Shown here piece after piece: positions 47,101 to 52,881 of a stretch of DNA of 64,000 nucleotides. The stretch comes from Dreissena polymorpha. Its lineage: Eukaryota > Mollusca > Bivalvia > Myida > Dreissenidae. Location: contig NC_068360.1 of assembly GCF_020536995.1 (NCBI RefSeq), positions 14,868,178-14,932,177 on the forward strand. The letters are read 5' to 3'. The translations under genes were made by a program, and so were the position numbers. The first letter of the stretch is position 1. Every line of letters begins with the position of its first letter. The notes beneath the pieces were generated by a model. That model did not search any database. It had not been told where the DNA came from and saw nothing but the letters and a program-made list of their open reading frames with translations.

Positions 47101-47648
47101 TTTATATTTAGGTGTTTTGATATTTTAACTGGATAATGTAATTTTTGTGATGTAAACAAATTAATATTGAGAGCATCTTTAAGCTTAATCTTTATTTCAA
47201 CCTACCAACTGCCAAATCAAAATGTGATAATGCTTCAAGAAGATTTCCCTGTGCTAACATATCACGCCCCATGTCAAGGTGTTTACTGGCTTCAGCATGG
47301 TCTGCCAATATGCCTACAAGGTAAAACAATATATATCTACCACAGACACCTTGTAAGCTACTGTTGTATGGCACTGAGATAGAAACGAACTTCACCAATA
47401 GGTTAACTTAAGTAACTCATATTTTCATGATTTACAGTTAAGTTTAGACTAATACTAATAGCTATTAAATTGGCACTCTTCTGGCGTTTTGACTTTTGGC
47501 AACTTGACAGTTGACCTGTGAATATACAAAAAATTAAATAAAATTGAAAGTAGAAAATATTACCTTCAATTAAAATATCCAACGACAATGAAATAAATGC
47601 AAGTGATTTAAACACTTGTTTTAAATTGAATGATTCTTTGGAAATCAT
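34972..47648 (-). CDS. DNAJC3: DNAJC3 / p58IPK (ERdj6), complete gene, 12 exons
   Basis: ER-lumen co-chaperone: TPR repeats bind unfolded clients and the J domain stimulates BiP; first described as an inhibitor of PERK/PKR. Exons in gene order: 47564-47648, 47206-47313, 46828-46952, 45912-45986, 45172-45316, 43884-44065, 42624-42687, 42267-42428, 41058-41178, 38507-38639, 36651-36799, 34972-35120. The first exon gives a hydrophobic signal-like N terminus. TPR helices fill about residues 35-375. The J domain begins DYYKILGVPR, with the HPD triad in exon 11 (IQWHPDKF). The C terminus is Gly/Phe/Asn-rich and ends FKFHFN, identical to the vertebrate ending. All junctions agree in phase except exon 4 to exon 5, where the frames differ by two bases (see findings). 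Expected length is about 499 residues (human 504). Confidence 0.95.
35195..35632. repeat. GACCTTGAAGGATGACC repeat element, single unit
   Basis: Begins GTTTGTCAGAAACACAATGC, contains TTTGACCTTGAAGGATGACC and GCAGCTTCATGAGATACACA, and ends GGGACACACACAAACAATGA with a GGGGGCATAAAAA terminus. Same family as 39551. DNAJC3 intron 11. Confidence 0.75.
35640..36645. repeat. Degenerate long-period repeat in DNAJC3 intron 11
   Basis: Starts with CAGTGCTCACCTGATACCCA. TTTCATGAAGATT recurs at intervals of roughly 120-150 bases, often with CCTAGTGACC- or GACCAAGTG-like pieces. Old, diverged copies of the same general repeat type as 32428. Confidence 0.6.
36651..36799 (-). CDS. DNAJC3: DNAJC3 exon 11, J domain with HPD
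   Basis: One base completes Arg, then SAKKKQIEKAYRKLAIQWHP and DKFQDEEEKKHAGKMFMDIA, ending AAKEVLSDP before GTATTG. The HPD triad needed to activate Hsp70 is intact. Confidence 0.96.
36808..37062. mobile_element. Fold-D element at the DNAJC3 exon 11 acceptor
   Basis: Begins GCAAAACTGGGCTTAATGC within about 10 bases of the 36799 splice border, so the element supplies much of the intron 10 3' end. Both hairpins recognisable. Confidence 0.72.
37193..37450. mobile_element. Fold-D foldback element
   Basis: Nearly complete: GACAAAACTGGGCATAATGC to GCATTAAGCCCAGTTTTATC with both inner hairpins (GCCTGTGCAGTCTGCACAGG and GCCTGTGTGGACTGCACAGG). Confidence 0.78.
37590..38335. repeat. 37-bp minisatellite in DNAJC3 intron 10, about 19 copies
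   Basis: Unit GGCACTTATTTGATTCATTC + AAGTTCAATATATTAAA, with GGGACGTATTTG variants. Period equals that of the 28411 array but the sequence is unrelated. Confidence 0.88.
38507..38639 (-). CDS. DNAJC3: DNAJC3 exon 10, last TPR and start of J domain
   Basis: Acceptor TTTGCAG, donor GTACCA, ends phase 2 within an Arg codon. It encodes GVERAQKLLKNSKKRDYYKI and LGVPR. KRDYYKILGV is the family's J-domain start. Confidence 0.95.
38717..38864. mobile_element. Small foldback element (DNAJC3 intron 9)
   Basis: Nearly the whole 148 bases pair with themselves: TAGAATATAATGTGTGTTTT and AAAACTCACATAATATTCTA at the ends, GATCAAGTTTATCATGC and GTATGATAAACTTGATC inside, and ACCATG/CATGGT near a GC-rich loop. 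Confidence 0.7.
39038..39250. mobile_element. Fold-D element, diverged
   Basis: Pieces GTGTTGTCCCTGATTAGCTT and AGCCTGTGAAGACGGCACAA in the right order. Outer ends are poor. DNAJC3 intron 9. Confidence 0.6.
39551..40556 (-). repeat. ~105-bp x 9 repeat with TTTGACCTTGAAGGATGACC
   Basis: Starts ACAAGAGATGTGTTTGTCAG, contains about nine units of TTTGACCTTTGACCTTGAAG, GATGACCTTGACC, CACTCAAAATGTGCAGCTTC and ATGAGAACGCCGCTTTGA, and ends CCAGGGGCATTAAAAA. Expanded relative of 35195. DNAJC3 intron 9. Confidence 0.85.
40601..40814 (+). mobile_element. TTAA-A MITE (DNAJC3 intron 9)
   Basis: TTAA at 40601-40604 and 40811-40814; ends CCCTTTGCCTGCTGGG and CAGCGCTGAAAGGG; palindrome centre GCCACGTTCTGTGG. 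Confidence 0.82.
41058..41178 (-). CDS. DNAJC3: DNAJC3 exon 9, TPR
   Basis: Acceptor TTTTCAG, donor GTAGTT, ends phase 1. It encodes DAIKACNEVLDMDPENYNAM and CDRAEAHIANENYDE, matching human EAIRVCSEVLQMEPDNVNAL and KDRAEAYLIEEMYDE. Confidence 0.93.
41179..42266. other. DNAJC3 intron 8, no feature seen
   Basis: Unique AT-rich intron. Confidence 0.6.
42267..42428 (-). CDS. DNAJC3: DNAJC3 exon 8, TPR
   Basis: Fifty-four codons, phase 0 to 0, acceptor TTTAAG, donor GTAGGT. It encodes VKKLAKQLKESQEHSNAEQW and later ILKTEPKGYSFVHTAKSHIC and HCLAK, matching human MKTEP...RSKERICHCFSK. Confidence 0.93.
42624..42687 (-). CDS. DNAJC3: DNAJC3 exon 7
   Basis: The first base completes an Asn codon, then QIKECLKLDPDHKECFPFYK and a Lys before GTAAAG. 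This matches human EVRECLKLDQDHKRCFAHYK. Its acceptor lies at the edge of a minisatellite whose units each repeat the acceptor (see the 42688-43420 entry). Confidence 0.93.
42688..43420 (-). repeat. Degenerate ~55-bp array carrying copies of the exon 7 splice acceptor
   Basis: About a dozen diverged units; on the gene's strand each contains a version of CTCTGTATTTCAG followed by TCAAGTCAAACCTGGTCC. The unit closest to exon 7 is the real acceptor (CTCTGTATTTCAG, then TCAAATCAAGG). The array fills the 3' part of DNAJC3 intron 6. Confidence 0.82.
43498..43795. mobile_element. Fold-D element in DNAJC3 intron 6
   Basis: GCGTCGTCCCAG, an extra partial hairpin, CAGGGACAACACTTCCTGC, a second hairpin and CATGCATTAAGCCC. 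It borders the intron's acceptor-like minisatellite. Confidence 0.65.
43884..44065 (-). CDS. DNAJC3: DNAJC3 exon 6, central TPRs
   Basis: Acceptor TTGTTCAG, donor GTAAGT, ends phase 2. It encodes PWDPELRELRAECFIAQGDL and later FFKLANLYYEMGDADESLK, matching human WDAELRELRAECFIKEGEP and FYKISTLYYQLGDHELSLS. Confidence 0.93.
44255..44655. mobile_element. hAT-like MITE in DNAJC3 intron 5
   Basis: Ends CAGCGATTTTCCT and AGGAAAATCGCTG, flanked by identical ATCAA at 44250-44254 and 44656-44660. The interior has AATTGGGAAAAATCGAGTCG twice and a poly-A/poly-T block at about 44502-44550. Confidence 0.85.
44838..45130 (-). repeat. CCCCCGCC-ended dispersed repeat (DNAJC3 intron 5)
   Basis: Starts CAAGCAAATTCGTTGAATTG, contains CCATATATGTACTCATACCA and ACTTCCAAGATATGGCTCCA, and ends CTCCGCCTATGGCGGGGGAT. 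About 70-80% like 58765-59066 by eye. Class unknown. Confidence 0.75.
45172..45316 (-). CDS. DNAJC3: DNAJC3 exon 5, linker and next TPR
   Basis: Acceptor TTTCAG, donor GTAAGT. The frame that makes sense starts with one base of a codon, then TANDPNNMEVVEYLHQI and AKMLYQNHDYQGAIILLSKA. This aligns with human SNPSENEEKEAQSQL and ALNAFGSGDYTAAIAFLDKI. The other frames hit stops. Confidence 0.9.
45343..45445. mobile_element. Fold-D element, left half
   Basis: TCTGGGAAAACTGGGCTTAA then a hairpin (GCCAGTGCAGTCTGCACAGG) and CTATCCGCTTTTATG, cut off by a TTAA-B element at 45461. Confidence 0.65.
45461..45625 (+). mobile_element. TTAA-B MITE, right half missing (DNAJC3 intron 4)
   Basis: Left end AACCCTTCACCACTATGATA, the family middle and half of the hairpin to GACTGCGAGTTCT, then unrelated sequence. 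Confidence 0.65.
45912..45986 (-). CDS. DNAJC3: DNAJC3 exon 4, TPR 3
   Basis: Twenty-five codons, phase 0 at both ends, with a textbook GTAAGT donor. It encodes ALTQRGNVYLKQGNLDEAMS and then DFQEI, matching human ARLQRGHLLLKQGKLDEAED. The following exon needs two coding bases in front of it, so this junction does not close as read. Confidence 0.9.
46303..46512 (+). mobile_element. tRNA-derived SINE, diverged (DNAJC3 intron 3)
   Basis: AATCGCGGTGGTTGAGTGGA, GTGTGCGCCTAGC, box B-like ATGGGTTAAAGACCCAC, body AAGTACTGGTTCAACCCAGG. Confidence 0.7.
46555..46802 (+). mobile_element. TTAA-B MITE (DNAJC3 intron 3)
   Basis: Contains the conserved GACCTTTCTTACTAGATTCA block, the hairpin (GCAGCAAACAGCATAAAGCC) and a right end GGAAAGGGTTA. 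Left end is degraded. Confidence 0.7.
46828..46952 (-). CDS. DNAJC3: DNAJC3 exon 3, TPR 1-2
   Basis: Acceptor TTTCAG, donor GTAAAA. It encodes NYLTYFRRATVYLALGKSKS and then ALPDLDKSIELRPNFVA, closely matching human NYIAYYRRATVFLAMGKSKA. Ends phase 0. Confidence 0.93.
47206..47313 (-). CDS. DNAJC3: DNAJC3 exon 2, TPR 1
   Basis: Acceptor TTGTAG, donor GTAGGT, phase 1 to phase 1. It encodes HLDMGRDMLAQGNLLEALSH, matching the first TPR of the family (HLELGKKLLAAGQLADALSQ in human). Confidence 0.92.
47564..47648 (-). CDS. DNAJC3: DNAJC3 exon 1, start codon and signal peptide
   Basis: ATG at 47648-47646. It encodes MISKESFNLKQVFKSLAFIS and then LSLDILIEG, a short basic region followed by a hydrophobic stretch, as expected for an ER signal peptide; human DNAJC3 has the comparable FPFLLVLVDLQYEG. 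It ends one base into a Gly codon before GTAATA. Confidence 0.85.
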
Positions 47649-47724
47649 TGTTTTATTTCAATAACATGACAGACACAATGTTACAACTTTTAGCGAATTT
47701 TCGTGTATTCTGCGTGTATTTAAT

Positions 47725-47743
47725 CGTGGGTTATCCCGATTGG
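47725..47743 (-). promoter_or_regulatory. ER-stress response element (ERSE) of DNAJC3
   Basis: Read on the gene's strand, the 19 bases are CCAAT, nine spacer bases (CGGGATAAC), then CCACG. This fits the ERSE consensus CCAAT-N9-CCACG exactly; NF-Y binds CCAAT and ATF6/XBP1 bind CCACG. It lies 77-95 bases upstream of the ATG, in the sense orientation. DNAJC3 is an unfolded-protein-response target in mammals, so the site fits the gene. An ETS-like ACTTCCGG follows at 47753-47760. Confidence 0.8.
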
Positions 47744-48523
47744 CTAAATTCAACTTCCGGGTCAGAGTGACTGGTTACACTTGCGGTTACCGTACACTAA
47801 ATTGAAAAGGACACGTTGCATATTTCGGTACAACAAAACAATGTGCAACGTTGTGAAACATTAAAACTGCCTGCTTTTAGTCAGATAAAAAATACCGCAA
47901 CAGCAGAATAGTATAGATTACACGACTATGCTCAAAGTTTTATCTTACAATTGCTTTCACACTGCATACATTAAATAAATCTGTTAATATAACTGGATGG
48001 AAATGATCAATACTATCGCCGTTTGAATGCCATGCTTTGTTGCAATTTTCAATATGTCGTCATGAATTTTAGTTAAGTTAAGTAACATGCTCTTGGATAA
48101 AATGTTCAGCAAAAGCCATCATTGGAAAATAGACTCCTCTAACTTCCTTTCATAGAAAATCGTGTGGCTTAAAAGTTATATTGTTAGAGCTCATTATTTA
48201 CATAAGTGTGACTTTGATCTTTAAAATTAACGCCATAGTTTAAGTATTTATTTGACCCATCAACCGATGCACGCCTATTTAATCCTTGTGTACTACAACG
48301 AAGTGACCATAGTGCGGCGACTTTTTATTAGCTTCATTCCACAAATTGAGAACCCCCCCCCCCAGCTATAAACCATCAAGACAGCTAAGAGAAAACGTTA
48401 ATAGATAAACATAAGAAATTTCATGACAGATAAATTAAATGAGTGGAATACCCCGTGTGAGCAACAAATAAAGACAAGACAGCGTTTTTTAAGGATTGAC
48501 CATTGAGTCAGTTTCGTTCGATT
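47744..48523. other. DNAJC3 upstream region
   Basis: Promoter-side flank beyond the ERSE. A run of C lies at about 48353-48363. No further site called. Confidence 0.45.
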
Positions 48524-48945
48524 GGACATTGTCGGTTCGGGTACTACTTAAATGTACCCCGGGTACTATTGAGTGTACTTAAATGAACCTCGGGTACGGA
48601 AAATATATCAACACGTACCCGGCAAAATTTGACTGCATCCGAGTTTTATTCCTGCCAAAAATCCTATGTCGTAAAACGCGTTACTGAATATGAAACATAA
48701 TTCACATCGAAAAAACCTGCCTCAACACCCTGCTTGTAGTATTAGTTTCGATAATATAGAGGTCATAGACAACAATTTTGACATAAAAATGACCATAATT
48801 ATTTGACCAAAAAATCCGACAACAACTAATTTAGAATTTTCTTGTACGTTTAAGCATCTTTACCGTACCCGGGGTACATTTAATTATACTTAAAAGTACC
48901 CGGGGTACATTTAAGAAGTACCCGAGCCGACAATGACCAATTGAG
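48524..48945. mobile_element. Palindrome-ended element in the DNAJC3-DZIP1 interval
   Basis: Left CATTGTCGGTTCGGGTACT and right AGTACCCGAGCCGACAATG are inverted repeats with one mismatch. Next inward, TTAAATGTACCCCGGGTAC pairs with GTACCCGGGGTACATTTAA. The inverted repeat spans about 45 bases per side. About 420 bases, no coding frame. No clean target duplication identified. Confidence 0.68.
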
Positions 48946-49314
48946 CCTCAGTTTCATGAAAACTGGAAAAAGTCAACCAACCGGCCATACTTCTTCTGGA
49001 TCTTTCTTAACAGTCGTTTCAGACCTCATTTAGACCTCATTTTGATAGTTAAACACTTAAACTGTCTTACATGTTAATTTTAATAGTTAATACGTCGTGG
49101 ATGAATATAAAATTCAACAAAATATTTTGGAAAATATAATAATTAAACATTTTCGAGCTATGTACAAAGGGTAGATAAATAATTAATATAAATCTCACAT
49201 ATATCTTTTCTTTTTATAGTCAAAATCTTTAAAAAAAATCACATAAAATAAAGAGCAACAAATGCATTTTGTAGTAGATTGTATTGACTTAAATCAGACA
49301 TCAGCTGTACGGGT

Positions 49315-49766
49315 TTTCATTCTTGCCCTCAACCATCCGGTTATGGAATTCTCTTCCATCGCCCGCACGAAACGCCACTACGGTAACTGCATTCAAACAT
49401 AAACTCACAAAGACAAAGCACAAGATCGCCAAATCTTTATAATATCGGCTATCGAGCAGCGCAGATCCACCACTGCCGACTACGTCTAGGTTGTAGCACA
49501 TTACACTATGAGTAACACAGTAGAAACATCACTAATGGTCCTTTTTGCTCTTCTGGTTCAGAAGAAACGCCATCCCACTATTTATTGCAGTGCCCAAATT
49601 TTGATAACTTACGTTATTCTTTCTTTTCAAATCTACCATGCCCATTGACGCTAAACAATCTATTATTTGGTGATGATCGGCTATAACCTGAACACAACAC
49701 ATACACACATGTATATATTTCAGCGTGCCCTAGGCTTCATTGCAGCATCAAAACGCTTTAACATAT
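49315..49766 (+). pseudogene. 3' remnant of a LINE reverse-transcriptase ORF
   Basis: Plus strand, broken into at least three frames. Readable pieces are LPSTIRLWNSLPSPARNATT then VTAFKHKL (about 49325-49438), CSSGSEETPSHYLLQCPNFD then NLRYSFFSNLPC (about 49543-49660), and IFQRALGFIAASKRFN (about 49715-49764). RLWNSLP...FKxxL, a Cys-rich ETxxHYLLxCPxF motif and a final IF...Q...FI..SKRF are the usual end of non-LTR retrotransposon polymerase proteins. Stops and frame changes lie between the pieces, so it is dead. The rest of the LINE is not visible upstream, consistent with 5' truncation. An 80-codon minus-strand frame over it is a shadow. Confidence 0.75.
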
Positions 49767-52656
49767 AGACAGTGGTTTGGATAGACTCCCATCCCCCCCC
49801 CCCCGATCCTGAATAAGTTTGTGCTAATACGAACTTTTTTATATACTAATGTTTAGATTAACAATAGCATCCTTTACCATCCATATTGCAGTTTTTCTTG
49901 TAACTCCAGCATGGAAGATAACTAAAATAAGCATCGATGCATTTCTTTTTATCCATAATAGGTTTTATTACTTCTTGATATGCACATGACTATTGTAATC
50001 TATCGTTCTGAACCAATAAATATGTTTAAACTAAATCAGACATATGATGTTTGTATAAGAAATAAATATGATTGTCCGTTGTTGCTCGGTTGTCGAATAT
50101 AACAGAACAGAACATAAAACATGTATTTGTATGTTCTCATGTTAAGAATAACAGGTTACTGCCCTATCGTTTTTTAATATTCGGCATTGTGTCAGGTAAA
50201 GCTTATAATAAAATAACGATAAGGCTTGCCTAGTCGTTTTGTTTATTCGTGTCAAACTAAATATTTTAAAAATACAACGCTTTAACTAATTGTGTTGCTT
50301 TTGTTTGTCTCAGTGTAGTAAAGGAACGTTTTATAGTTGACAATAATAAAGTATATCGGGTATCCCTGTATCATGCCAATATAAACGTACATGTATGACA
50401 AATTTATAAACATTATGAACATTTGTTTCAAGCGACTATTCGCACAATTTTTTTTACCATCATACAACAATTAAAGCGTAATAGAAACTTTTTCAAATAG
50501 AGAACAGCGATTGACATTATGGAAAACGCAATCTATTAAATTTTACACCTTTAAAGAAACATTTTTGCAGGTTTGCTACATTATCGAAGTATTTGTTTTA
50601 TGTTTTCCTGCTCATTGTATTGGTGTTCTAAAGTTAAGCATGCAGCACCTCCGTATGAACGCATATTACATCTATTTGTATATTCAGAAAGATTCACGCG
50701 TATACATGCATTGTGCGTTTAATTAAATGTACGTTCTGTTTTACATTTAAATAAGCATGCAGTCTAATACAAGAGAATGTATGAGAGCGTGTGTTTTAAG
50801 ATATTTGCACAAAAAAAACTTTCTTAAATATTAAATTATTTCAATTTATTTATATGATAATAATCTTTATCGCTTGATCATTTTCTTTTAGTTGCTATGT
50901 AAACAATATATTTTGAAAATGTTAAAAAGAGCAAAAAATATATGCCTTTATGCGTATCTCGTCCGATCTATCTACTCAAATTATATTCACACCCTAAGAC
51001 ACGTATAATTCTATAACGGATAACGACGCGTGTTCTTAATAGCTATCGTGGTCAAAGTGTGTACCGGACCACTTTTCACACATATTTAGCACCTCGATAC
51101 ACATTACCGTTATACACCTATCAGTCATGTCAGCCCCGGGGCATAAGGCATATTGTTGTCTTTATGGATTTTAATTTACGTAGGCGACAACTGGCATTAT
51201 TGCCAAATCAACATGAATATATATGTACAATATTTCGAAATAACTGTTAAAATCGAAACGTGATGCCCGCCTCCCTATAGGTAACACTTTATATGTCAAA
51301 TTAGCCATAAATAATAACAAAAGGTTACATAATGGCGTGTTTACAATACTCTTAATTAGAAATCAATAATCGTACTCTTAAATATCAGAGCCTAAGGGTC
51401 CCGGTGATTGATGTCGGTTCCTTTAATGTTGCAAGAAGACATAATTATATGCTAGTTATCTTGATTTTCTTAGATACATTTGTTAGTGTTTACACAATTC
51501 AATTTGCAATGATTTGATGATTTTAAGAATTCAATCACAAAGGGTCTGATATCTGTAGTCGCTGAGGTGAATATCGACGCAAGTTCGGCGTGTTTTATGG
51601 AAGAACAGCTAACGATGATTAAGCACTGGTTGAATAGTGCAGTGTTGTCTTTATGGAACAATATTTCACAAACCAGTCAGAAATTCCAATATGGACGTCG
51701 CAAGTTTAAACCTGAGGATGAAATGAAAACATTATCAAACTGCGGGTCATTGCTGACTGGAAGATAAATCATTGATGTGCAAATGAATAAAAGGTTGGTG
51801 ATTTATTGATTGTCATCGTTGTCGCTGACAACAATATTGGAAATATTCTGCAATGGCGAATTTTAAGCGTGTTTCTATGGTCGCTTATTTAATCACTGAT
51901 ACATCAGGTAGCAGACAGGTGTGAATGGGTCAATAATGGACGCATAAGACACATTACTTGTCTAATCGATTGTTTGTTGATAACTGTAATACACAAGTAA
52001 AGCTTTATCCACTTAGATGTTTGTTTTACTATGATTCTGTCATTCTTGCAATGTTTTGCACATGTCTGAACTTGTTTTTCTCACATTAAAATTATAATTA
52101 GTTTGTTTGACAGCTCTTCTTTAAAAAGTCATTACTTAGTGATGGAGTACTTAAAGCATCAGTGAATTTGTGATTGGGAACATAAGAAGTCTGTCATGAA
52201 CTTTTAGATAACTTTATTTCCTGAGTACTTTTGATATACAAATTGGGAATATCTTATCCAAGGTATATCTAGCGTTAACTTGTTCTAGTTAATCAGTATT
52301 CTTAATTAACTTTTTTCTGATCTTGTAATTTGCTATATAGCCATAATTAAATTCCTACCATATCATCCTTAATCTTTCTTTTAGAAAACATTGGAGAATA
52401 GGTATTTATTGTAGAGAAATACAATATTTGCACAGTATATGTGATGGTCACAGGGCTTTCCCTTGATTAAAAAGACAAGATTCAAAACTGTCCCTAGACT
52501 CATATTGCTATAATGTCATCAGAAATTTGTTAGATATTCATCCCATCATCATACCCACAATACCCACTACTCGCCTAGGTTCTTGTAGGTTTTCTAAGCC
52601 TTTTATGAACTTATCTGCATTCGATACTAATCATGTGTTTTAATTGTCTTATATAG
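49767..52656. other. DZIP1 upstream region
   Basis: A C-rich run at about 49791-49804, then mostly unique AT-rich sequence. It should contain the DZIP1 promoter and 5' non-coding exon; I could not place either. The 66-codon frame at 51567-51767 has no recognisable homology. Confidence 0.45.
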
Positions 52657-52881
52657 ATGGCAACAATGGTACAGGGAATGTTCACAGACAGCGCATATCC
52701 TGGGTCAAGTCACCAACCCCAACAAAATAGTCGGGGTTTTGCTTTTCGAAAGCGATATGAACGGATAGACTGGAGGAGAATAGCTTCCATTGACATTGAA
52801 AATGTCGCTAGAACGTTGGATTTTAATGCCCTTCAGGATAACATAATGAATATTACATTTTGTAATATTGAGGCTGAATTG
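52657..52881 (+). CDS. DZIP1: DZIP1 exon 1 (first coding), N-terminal block
   Basis: ATG directly follows a TATATAG acceptor, so an upstream non-coding exon is likely. Seventy-five codons include [20 protein letters not shown] and [19 protein letters not shown], which match human VDWRRLSAIDVDKV and [16 protein letters not shown]. Ends phase 0 at GTAAGA. This ATG was chosen because homology begins about 25 residues later and no upstream in-frame exon is visible. Confidence 0.9.

Noticed and set aside
49301-49501. Minus-strand frame with hydrophobic segment
   Set aside because: Shadow of the LINE tail, whose meaningful frames are on the plus strand.
50891-50904. GTTGCTATGTAAAC as an RFX X-box for the ciliary gene DZIP1
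   Set aside because: The right half fits the consensus poorly and it lies about 1.8 kb before the first coding exon, with the promoter unknown.
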